Shown here: positions 9,870-20,008 of the stretch, one piece after another | How positions within the stretch are numbered: position 1 is the stretch's first letter | Layout: every line of letters begins with the position of its first letter | Assembly: GCF_022113815.1 (NCBI RefSeq) | Contig: NZ_SGOM01000007.1 | Span: 62,001 to 126,000, forward strand | DNA from: Vibrio cincinnatiensis | GTDB taxonomy: Bacteria > Pseudomonadota > Gammaproteobacteria > Enterobacterales > Vibrionaceae | DNA: 64,000 bases | Direction: 5' to 3' | The notes under the pieces: generated by a model | Told to the model about the DNA's origin: nothing | Database searches by the model: none | Seen by the model: the letters and a program-made list of their open reading frames with translations, nothing else | Program-made: the position numbers and the translations under genes

Positions 9870-10067
9870 CTAGTGATGTTCTTCTGACCAGCCGTCGCTG
9901 TCAGACATATCAGGGGCACCGGGAATCGCATTTTCTTCATCGGCCCAAGTACCAAAATCAATCATTTGACACTGCTTGCTGCAAAACGGGCGGTAAGGGC
10001 TCTGTTCTCCCCATTCTACCAACACACCGCATTGTGGGCATTTTACCACCGTCAGCTTCTTAGACAT
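9870..10067 (-). CDS. yacG: DNA gyrase inhibitor / zinc-finger protein YacG
   Basis: Small zinc protein that in E. coli binds GyrB and inhibits gyrase. The 65-aa product has the four-cysteine site: CPQC near residue 9 and CSKQC near residue 28, then the acidic C-terminal tail typical of the family ([16 protein letters not shown]). I start at [11 protein letters not shown] (10067); an upstream start at 10103 would add 12 residues not found in the family and would precede the GAGGAG-like ribosome site at about 10074. It heads toward the parC terminator and follows zapD, as in many gammaproteobacteria. Confidence 0.92.
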   Translation of the reverse strand: MSKKLTVVKCPQCGVLVEWGEQSPYRPFCSKQCQMIDFGTWADEENAIPGAPDMSDSDGWSEEHH

Positions 10068-10124
10068 GGGATTCTCCTCTTGGTAAAAACCGACATTTTG
10101 CAAGATTAGCTGTATATTGCAAGA

Positions 10125-10865
10125 CTAACTACATATCGCAAGATCGAAAGGAACCGTTTGGCTACTGGCTTGGCCGGAGTGAAAGTCGATAAATTTAATT
10201 GCAAAGCGATTTTTATGCCCGGAGATCATTGGATAAACCCCATATTCCAGAGGTATGGATAAACGAAGAATATTCGCCCCTTCCGCATCACTTTGATAAA
10301 AGCCTGATTGGGCCATATGGGCTTTATAATGGCCGGTCTCTCGGGTCAGTTTGAGCCATAATTTCAGAGCATCAGACAGAGGTTGAAGGGCGGACATCCA
10401 CTGTTTAACGTCTTGGATTTTCTGTTCAATGGTAAGGTGGAGCCAATAATGGAGCGCTGGAAGATCGAAGCAGCAAGAGCCGCCGGGTAAATTAAATCGC
10501 TGTCGGATGGTACTCAGAAAGCGGTCTTCTTTCAGAGATTGTCCAAATCGTTCTCCCGCCAATAAATTACGGTGCACTTCGTCAATTTCAGCTAATAAAG
10601 TCATGAGCATCTCTTGATCAACGCCTTCAATGCCTTTCCACTGGCGATAAGCAAGGCGCTGCTTTTCTATATCTTTGGCTAATTCACTCTTGAGTTGCAT
10701 TTGATCAAAAATATCAAGCAGATCAAAAAGAGCGCGAAACAGTAATTGATGCTGGAGTTTGTCCGCTAATTGGCATGCTTGCTCCATTTGATTGAGCAAC
10801 GCTTCTACCCGCAAATAAATGCGAGTTTTTTCATTGAGCGGATGTTCAAACTTATGTGTAATCAT
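10125..10865 (-). CDS. zapD: Cell division protein ZapD (FtsZ-bundling)
   Basis: Cytosolic factor that bundles FtsZ protofilaments at midcell (formerly YacF, DUF1342). The 246-aa length matches E. coli ZapD (247). The N-terminal half is helical ([18 protein letters not shown], a highly conserved family start) and the C-terminal half is a beta domain with the conserved [15 protein letters not shown] segment near residues 126-142. It lies between coaE and yacG, the order seen in E. coli (coaE-zapD-yacG), and is probably co-transcribed from coaE or pilD. Confidence 0.94.
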   Translation of the reverse strand: MITHKFEHPLNEKTRIYLRVEALLNQMEQACQLADKLQHQLLFRALFDLLDIFDQMQLKSELAKDIEKQRLAYRQWKGIEGVDQEMLMTLLAEIDEVHRNLLAGERFGQSLKEDRFLSTIRQRFNLPGGSCCFDLPALHYWLHLTIEQKIQDVKQWMSALQPLSDALKLWLKLTRETGHYKAHMAQSGFYQSDAEGANILRLSIPLEYGVYPMISGHKNRFAIKFIDFHSGQASSQTVPFDLAICS

Positions 10866-10890
10866 GAAACTAGCCTTGGTGTATTTGAGG

Positions 10891-11505
10891 CTATTCTGAC
10901 CGATTTGTACTACTTATGGCTAGATACTTTTTATGCAATTTCGTGATTTGTGGCAAAAGTCTCTGGTTTTGTGAATTATTTTCAATCACGTCATCAGCAA
11001 AAGCGAGCCGCTCAGCTCGGCTTGCCTGAGCGGATAAGATGGCGAGTACTTGTTGTTTACTCACTTTATCTCTGGCCTGAGTTCGTTCAATTTGAGTTTG
11101 CTCATCCACATCGATCACCAAAATACGATTGACCATTGACTGTAGCTGGTTTTCAATCAGGAGGGGCACAACCAATAGAGCATAAGGGGAGGTGACTTTT
11201 TGTAGTGCTTCGCTCATTTTTTGATTAATTAGGGGATGCAACAGCTGGTTTAGCCAGCTTTTCTCCGTCGCATCGGTAAAAATACGCTCGCGTAATGCGG
11301 TGCGATTTAAGCTGCCATCACGATGTAAGATGTCTGGGCCGAAATGCTCCACAATTGCGGCAAGCCCTTTTGTTCCTTGGGCAACTACGTCTCGGGCGAT
11401 GATATCGGCATCGACGATATCAATCGAGAAATGTTGTTGAAACAAGTTTGCGACGGTGGTTTTTCCGCTTGCAATGCCTCCCGTAAGGCCGACGATCAAA
11501 GGCAT
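10891..11505 (-). CDS. coaE: Dephospho-CoA kinase CoaE
   Basis: Last step of coenzyme A synthesis: phosphorylates dephospho-CoA on the 3'-hydroxyl of ribose. The 204-aa P-loop kinase has [12 protein letters not shown] near residue 6 (Walker A), [10 protein letters not shown] around 33 for substrate, and the lid segment with RTQARD. I choose ATG 11505 ([10 protein letters not shown]); the longer start at 11538 would overlap pilD. The gene begins five bases after the pilD stop codon, and this pilD-coaE linkage is widespread in gammaproteobacteria with type IV pili. Confidence 0.95.
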   Translation of the reverse strand: MPLIVGLTGGIASGKTTVANLFQQHFSIDIVDADIIARDVVAQGTKGLAAIVEHFGPDILHRDGSLNRTALRERIFTDATEKSWLNQLLHPLINQKMSEALQKVTSPYALLVVPLLIENQLQSMVNRILVIDVDEQTQIERTQARDKVSKQQVLAILSAQASRAERLAFADDVIENNSQNQRLLPQITKLHKKYLAISSTNRSE

Positions 11506-11510
11506 AAAGG

Positions 11511-12377
11511 TTATCCTACTAATGAGTGTAAATACCAAGTAATGAGCTTATCGCCCCATAGCATGGCTAACCATCCTGCCATAGCTAGGTAAGGGCCAAA
11601 AGGAAAGGCTTTGTCTATGCCTCGCTTTTGCAGGCGTAATTGAACAATACCAAAGATAAGCCCAACAAAAGAGGAGAGCAGGATAATAAGCGGGAGCAAT
11701 TGCCAGCCGAACCATGCGCCTAGCGCCGCCAATAGTTTGAAATCCCCATACCCCATGCCTTCTTTGCCGGTTAAGCCTTTAAATAGCCAGTAGATAGACC
11801 AAAGACAGAGATAACCCGTGATGGCCCCTATCACTGAATCCGTCAGTGATAAAGGGCTAATACCGAGTAACGCTAAGCTGATTCCTGCCCACATTAAGGG
11901 TAATGTCAATTGATCGGGTAATAACATGCAATCAAAATCAATAAATGTGGCAGCGATTAATACATAGGTAAAGAACAGTAAGGCAAGGCTATAGCCGCTG
12001 AGCCCAAAGTGGGATGCGACCACCCAACTGCTGAGTGCGGTGAGCAGTTCTATCAAAGGATAGCGAGCGCTGATCGAAGCTTGGCAGTGCGCGCATTGCC
12101 CTTTTAGCCATAGCCAACTGAATAGCGGGACATTATCCCGGATCCTGAGCTGTGTTTGGCAATGAGGACAGGTAGAGCGAGGTGTACTTAGCGTTAACTT
12201 TCCTTTGGGTGGTGTGATGCCATATTCAGGAAAAGAGTCGGCACACTCTTTACGCCATTCTCGCTCCATTATTTTAGGTAAACGGTAGATGACAACATTG
12301 AGAAAACTGCCAATCATTAAACCAAACAGGGTCGCTAAGGCCGGAAATAACCAAGGGTAATAATAGAAAATATCCAT
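11511..12377 (-). CDS. pilD: Type IV prepilin peptidase / N-methyltransferase PilD
   Basis: Inner-membrane aspartyl protease that cuts prepilin leader peptides and methylates the new N-terminal residue. It serves PilA-type pili and, in vibrios, also type II secretion pseudopilins and MSHA. The 288-aa protein has the cytoplasmic four-cysteine loop (CPHC near residue 71 and CAHC near 96), the catalytic aspartates in [11 protein letters not shown] and in the GMGYGDFK motif, and about seven to eight hydrophobic segments. It follows pilC with 40 bp between and runs into coaE. Confidence 0.95.
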   Translation of the reverse strand: MDIFYYYPWLFPALATLFGLMIGSFLNVVIYRLPKIMEREWRKECADSFPEYGITPPKGKLTLSTPRSTCPHCQTQLRIRDNVPLFSWLWLKGQCAHCQASISARYPLIELLTALSSWVVASHFGLSGYSLALLFFTYVLIAATFIDFDCMLLPDQLTLPLMWAGISLALLGISPLSLTDSVIGAITGYLCLWSIYWLFKGLTGKEGMGYGDFKLLAALGAWFGWQLLPLIILLSSFVGLIFGIVQLRLQKRGIDKAFPFGPYLAMAGWLAMLWGDKLITWYLHSLVG

Positions 12378-12417
12378 TTAGGCGCTCGAAATCGCAGGAT
12401 CAGGGAAAGGTCGTATA

Positions 12418-13644
12418 CTAACCTAATACACTCATTAAGTTAAAGATGGGAAGATACATCGCCACCACTAATCCTCCTACTACCACTCCTAGGAAGACGA
12501 TAATCAACGGCTCTAGGATTTTCCCTAAATTATCTACGGTATTATCCACTTCAAATTCGTAAATGGTCGCAATTTTATTCAACATATCATCCAGTTTTCC
12601 CGATTCTTCTCCAATCATGACCATTTGTAGCACCATTTCGGGAAAGGCTTCTGTATTGCGCATGGCAATGTACATAGGCATTCCCGATGCGGTATCTCGG
12701 TGTACTTGATCAATCGCGGTTTCAAAATGCACATTACCCGCGGTTTTTGCGGTGGTTCTTAAGCTAGCCAGGATAGGAATACCCGCCGCAAAGCTGGTAG
12801 CAAGAGTACGGCTAAACTTGGCTATGGCTGCTTTCGCTAGGACGCCACCAATAATCGGAGATTTTAAGCCTAAGCGGCTGGTTTTAAGCCGAACTAGAAA
12901 GGACTTTTTACGAGCCGTTTTCAGTGCTAGAAATAAACTGATGATCAGTAAGAAGGCCCATAAACTATAAGTTTGTACGGCATGGGAGAGTTTAATAATT
13001 TGTTGTGTAAACCAAGGTAGCTCTGCGCCAAAGCCTTGGAACATACTTTCAAATTCAGGAATCACCATAGTTAGCATCAAGTAGGAAACGCCTAATGCAA
13101 CCAAAACAACCATACTCGGATAGATCAGCGCTTTGACGACTTTAGCACGCAACTGCTCACTTTTTTCTCGGTAGGTAGCAAGGCGTTCAAAGACCTCGGC
13201 TAAATTTCCAGATTGTTCTCCCGTTTGAATCAAGTCGACATAGAGTGGATCAAAGTGACTGCTGGCGGTACGCATTGCTTTTGATATCGGCGTACCGGCT
13301 TCCACACTCTTGGTAATTTGAGCCAAAATCGATTTCATTTCTGCTTTACGGTGATTATCACCGACCAATTTGAGTGCTTGGACAATGGGAACCCCCGTGG
13401 TTAACATGGTCGATAATTGGCGGGTAAGTAGGGTGATATCTTTTGCTTTAACTCGGTGAGTTAAGCGGGTGAGGAGTGAAACACCTCCTTTTTTAATTTT
13501 CTTGATCTGAATATGCTGTTCTTTGAGTTTATCGCGCACTTCCAGTTCACTGAGCGCGAGTAACTGCCCAGCCACTTTTTTCCCAGAACTATTGATGCCT
13601 TTCCAACGGTAATTTTTCAGTTCATAAACTTTAGATGAATGCAT
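12418..13644 (-). CDS. pilC: Type IV pilus inner-membrane platform protein PilC
   Basis: Polytopic platform that couples the PilB and PilT motors to pilin insertion and extraction. The 408-aa product has two GspF-type domains (roughly residues 70-195 and 275-397), each with a helical bundle, and three membrane spans, the last near the C-terminus ([18 protein letters not shown]). The first 60 residues form the short cytosolic start ([17 protein letters not shown]). Length matches family members (about 405). It sits between pilB and pilD, 20 bp after pilB. Confidence 0.95.
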   Translation of the reverse strand: MHSSKVYELKNYRWKGINSSGKKVAGQLLALSELEVRDKLKEQHIQIKKIKKGGVSLLTRLTHRVKAKDITLLTRQLSTMLTTGVPIVQALKLVGDNHRKAEMKSILAQITKSVEAGTPISKAMRTASSHFDPLYVDLIQTGEQSGNLAEVFERLATYREKSEQLRAKVVKALIYPSMVVLVALGVSYLMLTMVIPEFESMFQGFGAELPWFTQQIIKLSHAVQTYSLWAFLLIISLFLALKTARKKSFLVRLKTSRLGLKSPIIGGVLAKAAIAKFSRTLATSFAAGIPILASLRTTAKTAGNVHFETAIDQVHRDTASGMPMYIAMRNTEAFPEMVLQMVMIGEESGKLDDMLNKIATIYEFEVDNTVDNLGKILEPLIIVFLGVVVGGLVVAMYLPIFNLMSVLG

Positions 13645-13664
13645 AACAGATCAATTCCAATCAG

Positions 13665-15353
13665 TTAGAAATAGAGTACACGCTGTAATTCTTGAATACT
13701 GGTGATGCCGATTTTGAGTTTTTCTATGCCAGATTGCTGCAAAGTTTGCATGCCATTGGTTTGAGCGATGGCTTCAATTTGAGTAATGGAAGCTTTTTGC
13801 ATAATGGCTTGAGCCAGTTGAGGCTCAAAGGCCATCACTTCATAAATACCGACTCGTCCACTGTAACCATTGGTGCATTCGTTACAGCCATTTGGATGGG
13901 CTCGGTAAATGGTTTGATCGGCGTCTAACGCAAACTGTTGTTGCTCGGTTAAGCTTGGAAAATAGGCTTCTTTGCAGTGTGGACATAACCGTCTGGCCAA
14001 GCGCTGAGCAATGATTAAACTGAGTGATGAGGCGAGGTTAAAGGGCTCTATGCCCATGTTGGCTAAGCGAATAACGGTTTCTGCGGCAGAGTTAGTGTGT
14101 AACGTCGACAAAACTAAGTGCCCTGTTTGGGCGGCTTTGACTGCGATTTCTGCGGTTTCTAAATCGCGGATTTCACCGACCATCACAATATCAGGATCTT
14201 GACGCAAAAATGAGCGTAGCGCTTGGGCAAAGCCAAAGCCAATTTTGGGTTGAACTTGGACTTGATTAATGCCGGGAAGGTTGATCTCAACCGGATCTTC
14301 TGCGGTAGAGATATTAACATCTTCAGTATTAAGAATGCTTAAGCCCGTGTAGAGTGAAACCGTTTTACCACTCCCTGTTGGCCCCGTCATTAGAATCATC
14401 CCTTGCGGCTGTTTCAGCGCGTTTAGGTAAAGCTGTTTTTGTGTGTCGTTATAACCTAACTTATCAATGTCTAAACTTGCGCTACTGCTATCGAGTAAGC
14501 GCAGGACGATTTTCTCTCCCCATAATGTAGGAAGGGTTGAAACACGCATATCGATGGCGGTATCTGCATTTAAGCGCAGTTTTATTCGCCCGTCTTGTGG
14601 GAGTCGGCGTTCAGCGATATCCAGTTTAGAGAGAATTTTGATCCGTGCAGCAAGCCGTCGCCCTAAGTGGCTTGCGGGCTGCTGGATCTGCACCAGAATT
14701 CCGTCACAGCGTAGGCGAATGCGGTATTGCTGTTCGTAAGGCTCAAAGTGTATATCGGAGGCCCCTTTACGGACGGCATCCAATAATATTTGGTTGATAA
14801 AGCGGCTCACTGGAGAGTCATCTTGGCTGAGATCTTCAACGGATTGCTTTTCATCATCCGAGATCTGTACCAAATCGGCCAGTTCATCTTGACTGATCTC
14901 TTTACCTTGCGCCGTAGCATGGTTGATTGTTCGACCATACAATCTACGAATGGCCGCTTGTAAGGCTTTATAGTCCGCCAGTACTAGTTCAATTTGTAGC
15001 CCGGTGGCAAAGCGAAATTCATCTTCAATTTGTAGATGTGTGGGGTCGGATACAGCTAAGGTCAGCACCTGTCCATTCCGCTGTAATGGTAAGGCTTGGT
15101 ATTGTGTTATTAGCTCTCGCAAACCCAGCTGTTGACACAATGAAGCGTAGTCAAAGCGAGTTAAATCGGTTTCGGGCAGACCAAATATTTGGCTTAGGTG
15201 TTCGGTTAAATCATGATGGTGAAAAATATCCAGAGTCAATAAAGCTTCCGGTACACTGGCACCGGAAGTTTGGATATGGTCGACTACGGCTTGCTCTTGC
15301 GCCAAACTCATAAGTTGAGCCTGACGCAAAATAGCAATAAGGTTGGTAAGCAT
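13665..15353 (-). CDS. pilB: Type IV pilus assembly ATPase PilB
   Basis: Cytosolic hexameric ATPase powering pilus extension. The 562-aa protein (ATG 15353; an upstream start at 15377 would run into pilA) has an N-terminal MshEN-like domain, the Asp box ASDIHFEP, Walker A GPTGSGKTVSLY near residue 316, Walker B with DIVMVGEIRD, the His box around LSTLHTN, and a C-terminal zinc site (CPHC near the C-terminal fifth, then CNEC). Length equals the PilB I recall for V. cholerae. It begins two bases after the pilA stop codon and is the motor of the pilus used for DNA uptake in vibrios. Confidence 0.96.
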   Translation of the reverse strand: MLTNLIAILRQAQLMSLAQEQAVVDHIQTSGASVPEALLTLDIFHHHDLTEHLSQIFGLPETDLTRFDYASLCQQLGLRELITQYQALPLQRNGQVLTLAVSDPTHLQIEDEFRFATGLQIELVLADYKALQAAIRRLYGRTINHATAQGKEISQDELADLVQISDDEKQSVEDLSQDDSPVSRFINQILLDAVRKGASDIHFEPYEQQYRIRLRCDGILVQIQQPASHLGRRLAARIKILSKLDIAERRLPQDGRIKLRLNADTAIDMRVSTLPTLWGEKIVLRLLDSSSASLDIDKLGYNDTQKQLYLNALKQPQGMILMTGPTGSGKTVSLYTGLSILNTEDVNISTAEDPVEINLPGINQVQVQPKIGFGFAQALRSFLRQDPDIVMVGEIRDLETAEIAVKAAQTGHLVLSTLHTNSAAETVIRLANMGIEPFNLASSLSLIIAQRLARRLCPHCKEAYFPSLTEQQQFALDADQTIYRAHPNGCNECTNGYSGRVGIYEVMAFEPQLAQAIMQKASITQIEAIAQTNGMQTLQQSGIEKLKIGITSIQELQRVLYF

Positions 15354-15355
15354 GG

Positions 15356-15781
15356 TTATGATTTGGTGGCTGGGCAACCTTTGGGCGCATTCTTGTCATC
15401 AGTTAATCCTGAAAGAGTACATCCCCAACCGTCATCATTGTCTCTTGTATAGGTAAATGTAGCCCCTTTAGCCGCGCCATCTTTATGTTCAAAGATAATA
15501 CTATTGTTTTCACCAAAACGGAGTTCACCTAATGGATTAGCTTTTTCTGCAATTCCAAGAGTGGTCACTGCTCCAGATAACGAACCTGTTTCTTGTATAT
15601 AAAGCTCAGCAGGAGTGATAACGGATTTTATGGTAGCAAACCCAGATGCCAACTCACTTTTCGTTACGTAGTCTTTATAGGCGGGAACAGCAATGGCGGA
15701 TAAAACGCCAATGATTGCGACCACAATCATCAGTTCAATTAAGGTAAAACCTTGTTGTTTATGGTTTGGATTCTTTTTCAT
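15356..15781 (-). CDS. pilA: Type IV major pilin PilA
   Basis: Major subunit of the chitin-regulated, DNA-uptake type IV pilus. The 141-aa prepilin has a short basic leader (11 residues ending in QQG) followed by [12 protein letters not shown], with Glu at mature position 5, then the long N-terminal helix. Two C-terminal cysteines (in WGCTL and KGCPATK) should form the D-loop disulfide. A GAGGA ribosome site precedes ATG 15781. PilA globular domains vary strongly between Vibrio strains, so the C-terminal 90 residues are the part most likely to be strain-specific. It heads the pilA-pilB-pilC-pilD run on the minus strand. Confidence 0.95.
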   Translation of the reverse strand: MKKNPNHKQQGFTLIELMIVVAIIGVLSAIAVPAYKDYVTKSELASGFATIKSVITPAELYIQETGSLSGAVTTLGIAEKANPLGELRFGENNSIIFEHKDGAAKGATFTYTRDNDDGWGCTLSGLTDDKNAPKGCPATKS

Positions 15782-15936
15782 TACACTGTCATCCTCGTTG
15801 TGTAGTTAAGACAGACAGAGAATAAGCACAGCGTAGAGTTGAGAGAATGGCTTCAAGAATGAGCTTCGAGTCAGGCGACGTTTTTGGTCGAGGCGTAAAA
15901 AACGTTACATAAAGTTTGCGAGTCAGCTAAAAGGCT

Positions 15937-15961
15937 AGGCTTAGGAATGAAACCTAAGCCT
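15937..15961 (-). terminator. Hairpin downstream of nadC
   Basis: AGGCTTAGG (15937-15945) pairs perfectly with CCTAAGCCT (15953-15961) across a 7-base loop, 17 bases after the nadC stop on the minus strand. The following T-rich tract is short, so termination may be partial. Confidence 0.7.
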
Positions 15962-15977
15962 TTAAATTCTAGGTTAT

Positions 15978-16874
<897 letters not shown>

Positions 16875-17027
16875 TCATCTTTGTTTGTGGAAGAAAGGGG
16901 CATGATACGATGAGTCGCTTGGAAATTCAGCTGTTAATCTCCCATTCTGGCTTTATGAGGCGGTAGGGAAAAGATTTTCTCATTAAACATAGGCGAAAAG
17001 GAGCAGTGATAAGCTTTTTTTCTCGAG

Positions 17028-17033
17028 TATACT
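17028..17033 (+). promoter_or_regulatory. Probable ampD -10 element
   Basis: TATACT lies just before the ATG at 17035. Transcription would then start near 17040, which excludes 17035 as the start codon and supports ATG 17065 for ampD. No clear -35 hexamer is visible. Confidence 0.5.
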
Positions 17034-17064
17034 GATGGGAAATAACAAGAGCAGAAGTAACGTT

Positions 17065-17610
17065 ATGATTGATCAACATGGTTGGTATCAAGGGGCACGG
17101 CGTGTCGAATCTCCGTTTTACGATCAACGGCCAGATGAGCGTGATATTTCACTACTGGTGGTGCACAACATCAGTTTACCTCCCGGTCAATTTGGTGGGC
17201 CTTATATTGAACAGTTTTTTAGTGGCACGTTAGCGAGCCAAGCTCATCCTTTTTTTAAAGTGATTGAGAAGATGCAAGTCTCGGCGCACTGTTTGATCCG
17301 TCGAGATGGAGAAGTGGTGCAATTTGTTCCTTTTTCAGCCCGAGCTTGGCATGCTGGGCAATCTTCTTTTGCTGGGCGTGAACGATGTAATGATTACTCA
17401 ATCGGCATTGAACTAGAGGGGAGTGATTTTATTGCCTATACCCAAGCACAGTATCAAGCATTGGTGAGTTTAACGGAGCAATTGATGGCGCACTACCCCA
17501 CCTTGACTCGGGAGCGCATTACTGGCCATCAGTACATTGCGCCAATGCGAAAAACAGACCCTGGGTTAGTCTTTGATTGGCGCTACTTTCTTAGCCAAAT
17601 TCAGCCATAA
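17065..17610 (+). CDS. ampD: 1,6-anhydro-N-acetylmuramyl-L-alanine amidase AmpD
   Basis: Cytosolic zinc amidase that removes the peptide from anhydro-muropeptides in cell-wall recycling and thereby keeps AmpR-type beta-lactamase induction low. The 181-aa protein (ATG 17065, MIDQHGWYQGA) has the Amidase_2 fold with zinc ligands in VVHNIS (His), GHQYIAP (His) and KTDPGLVFDW (Asp), and the catalytic Glu in IGIELEG. Length matches E. coli AmpD (183). No ampE follows, unlike in enterics; fldB converges instead, only 6 bp away. Confidence 0.94.
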   Translation: MIDQHGWYQGARRVESPFYDQRPDERDISLLVVHNISLPPGQFGGPYIEQFFSGTLASQAHPFFKVIEKMQVSAHCLIRRDGEVVQFVPFSARAWHAGQSSFAGRERCNDYSIGIELEGSDFIAYTQAQYQALVSLTEQLMAHYPTLTRERITGHQYIAPMRKTDPGLVFDWRYFLSQIQP

Positions 17611-17616
17611 TAGAGG

Positions 17617-18135
17617 TTATGTAAATGGCTGATATTCGGTGAGGATCTGTTCAATCCAAGTGGCAATTCGTTCATCACTTAGCTCGTATTGTGAGTCTTC
17701 ATCAAGCGCTAGCCCAACAAAATGCTGACCATCTTCGGTAAGCGCTTTGGAGGCTTCAAACTGATACCCTTTAGTTGGCCAGTAGCCGATGAGTTTAGCT
17801 CCGTTCTTCTTGACTGCATCGTGCAGCATTCCCATCGCATCCAGATACCATTCGCCATAGCCTTCTTGATCGCCTAAGCCGTACAATGCGACGAACTTGT
17901 CGTTTAGCGGTACGCCATCGATGTGATCCCATATCGCGCTCCAATCTTCTTGGATTTCACCAAAATCCCAAGTGGAAATGCCCAGAATCAACAAGTCATA
18001 GTCGCGCATTCGAGAAAGTGGCGTGTCTTTGACATTGTGGATATCAAGTAATTCTTCACCAATAATAGCGCGCATTTTTTCTGCTGCCATCTCGGTGTAG
18101 CAAGTCGTTGAGCCGTAAAACAGACCGATTTTCAT
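17617..18135 (-). CDS. fldB: Flavodoxin FldB
   Basis: Small FMN protein carrying single electrons in the cytosol. The FMN phosphate loop is GSTTCYTE at residues 8-15, and the isoalloxazine loops appear as STWDFGEIQ near residue 55 and [14 protein letters not shown] near 85. The length (172 aa) and the neighbour xerD agree with E. coli FldB, which lies beside xerD-dsbC-recJ in the same relative arrangement. The partner reductase is not in this window. Confidence 0.92.
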   Translation of the reverse strand: MKIGLFYGSTTCYTEMAAEKMRAIIGEELLDIHNVKDTPLSRMRDYDLLILGISTWDFGEIQEDWSAIWDHIDGVPLNDKFVALYGLGDQEGYGEWYLDAMGMLHDAVKKNGAKLIGYWPTKGYQFEASKALTEDGQHFVGLALDEDSQYELSDERIATWIEQILTEYQPFT

Positions 18136-18278
18136 AGGATTTCTATTCTTTATTTCTTTTGATGAGGGAATTCTATACCTAACACAACAGGAGATACCAG
18201 AGCCGACGACCTAGGAGTGGTGAAGAATTTGTGGTATTAAGTTGGGGTTATCCTAACAATATATAATGAGAATCAACG

Positions 18279-19187
18279 GTGTCAGAGCAATTGTCGGCCG
18301 ATCAAGGGCTGATCGAGCAGTTTTTAGATGCGATGTGGATGGAGCGAGGGTTAGCGGAAAATACGTTAAGCTCGTATCGTAATGATCTTAATAAATTACT
18401 GAACTGGATGCAGCAACACCACTATCGGTTAGATTTCATCAGCTTAGCGGGCTTATTGGAATATCAAAGTTGGCTGACTGATCAAAATTATAAGCAAACT
18501 TCGCGGGCGAGAATGATCTCAGCGATGCGCCGTTTGTTCCAATATTTACATCGTGAAAAGATTCGCAGTGACGATCCCAGTGCTTTGTTGGTCAGCCCCA
18601 AACTGCCGCAACGGTTACCGAAAGATCTCAGTGAAGCGCAAGTGGAATCTCTATTAAATGCTCCCAATCCTAGTGATCCTCTAGAGCTACGTGATAAAGC
18701 GATGCTTGAGCTGTTATACGCAACAGGGCTGCGGGTGACGGAGCTGGTCTCCCTTACGATGGAAAACATGAGTTTAAGGCAGGGGGTGGTCAGGGTGATC
18801 GGTAAAGGAGGCAAAGAACGTTTAGTCCCGATGGGAGAAAATGCCATTGAATGGATTGAAACTTTTCTTGCTCAAGGGCGGTCTTACCTGCTGGGCGAGC
18901 AGACGTCTGATGTGGTTTTTCCCAGTAAACGCGCTCAACAAATGACCCGGCAAACCTTTTGGCATCGTATTAAATATTATGCGGTGATCGCTGGTATTGA
19001 TGTGGAAAAACTTTCCCCTCACGTGCTGCGTCATGCTTTTGCCACTCATCTACTTAACTACGGGGCAGATTTACGCGTCGTACAGATGTTACTTGGCCAT
19101 AGTGACTTATCCACCACACAAATTTATACTCACGTCGCCACTGAACGACTTAAACAAATACACAGCGAGCACCATCCAAGGGCTTGA
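18279..19187 (+). CDS. xerD: Site-specific tyrosine recombinase XerD
   Basis: Acts with XerC and FtsK at dif to resolve chromosome dimers; vibriophages such as CTX use the same enzymes. The 302-aa protein has the N-terminal SAM-like domain (residues about 1-95) and the C-terminal catalytic domain with Arg in TGLRVTEL, Lys in GKGGKERLVP, HxxR in HVLRHAFATH, His in LLGHSDL and the nucleophilic Tyr in TQIYTHV. The start is a GTG at 18279. It leads xerD-dsbC-recJ, the order of E. coli. Confidence 0.96.
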   Translation: MSEQLSADQGLIEQFLDAMWMERGLAENTLSSYRNDLNKLLNWMQQHHYRLDFISLAGLLEYQSWLTDQNYKQTSRARMISAMRRLFQYLHREKIRSDDPSALLVSPKLPQRLPKDLSEAQVESLLNAPNPSDPLELRDKAMLELLYATGLRVTELVSLTMENMSLRQGVVRVIGKGGKERLVPMGENAIEWIETFLAQGRSYLLGEQTSDVVFPSKRAQQMTRQTFWHRIKYYAVIAGIDVEKLSPHVLRHAFATHLLNYGADLRVVQMLLGHSDLSTTQIYTHVATERLKQIHSEHHPRA

Positions 19188-19202
19188 TAGAAAGGATTTT
19201 TT

Positions 19203-19946
19203 ATGAAGGTTTTATACCGGTTACCATTACTGCTTCTAACGATTGTTACAACGGCCTGCTACGCGCAGGGTGGGGCGACAGGTATTGATAAAAATGTGTT
19301 TGCAAAACGCTTTGCGCCACTGGGGCTGGAAGTGCTTTCCGTTACGCCTGCGGATATTGCCGGTTTGGTCGAAGTGCAAACACCAGGTGGGGTTGTGTTT
19401 GCTTCTGAAGATGGTCAGCATTTTATTGCCGGAACATTGTATGCGTTAAAGGATAATGGTAGCTATGTGGATGTGCTTGCGAAACGACAAGCTCCGATCA
19501 ACGCTAAGAAAATAGAACAGTTAAAAACCAGTATGATTGAGTATAAAGCACCCAATGAGCAATATGTGGTGACGGTCTTTACCGATACCACTTGTGGTTA
19601 TTGTGTGCGTCTACATAGCCAAATGAAAGAGTATAACGATTTGGGAATTACGGTGCGTTATTTGGCTTATCCACGGCAAGGACCCGTTGGGCAAGTGGCG
19701 GATCAAATGGCCGCGATTTGGTGCGCTGATGATCCTAAAGCCGCAATGCATAATGTCAAAATTGAAAGACAATCAGCCTTGGCCAAAGGCGATCTTAAAC
19801 AATGTCAGCAGACGATTGCACAACATTATCAGCTAGGCCGAGAACTGGGTATTTCCGGAACGCCAGCTATTTTTCTTCCCAATGGTGAAATGGTCGGAGG
19901 ATATTTGCCTGCCGATCAACTCAAAAAGCGCCTGCAACAGCAGTAA
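19203..19946 (+). CDS. dsbC: Thiol:disulfide isomerase DsbC
   Basis: Periplasmic homodimeric isomerase that corrects wrong disulfides and is kept reduced by DsbD. A signal peptide covers roughly residues 1-21 (ending TTACYAQG). An N-terminal dimerisation domain is followed by a thioredoxin-like domain with the active site CGYC (in TDTTCGYCVRLH, near residue 131) and the cis-proline loop ISGTPAIF near the end. A second cysteine pair (WCADD and KQCQQ) matches the structural disulfide of the family. ATG 19203 follows GAAAGGA. Placed 15 bp after xerD. Confidence 0.94.
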   Translation: MKVLYRLPLLLLTIVTTACYAQGGATGIDKNVFAKRFAPLGLEVLSVTPADIAGLVEVQTPGGVVFASEDGQHFIAGTLYALKDNGSYVDVLAKRQAPINAKKIEQLKTSMIEYKAPNEQYVVTVFTDTTCGYCVRLHSQMKEYNDLGITVRYLAYPRQGPVGQVADQMAAIWCADDPKAAMHNVKIERQSALAKGDLKQCQQTIAQHYQLGRELGISGTPAIFLPNGEMVGGYLPADQLKKRLQQQ

Positions 19947-20008
19947 GTATTTCGCCTTATCGACTAACTTAGGAAGCGGGCTTGGTTTATCCAAGCCTGA
20001 TTATTTTT

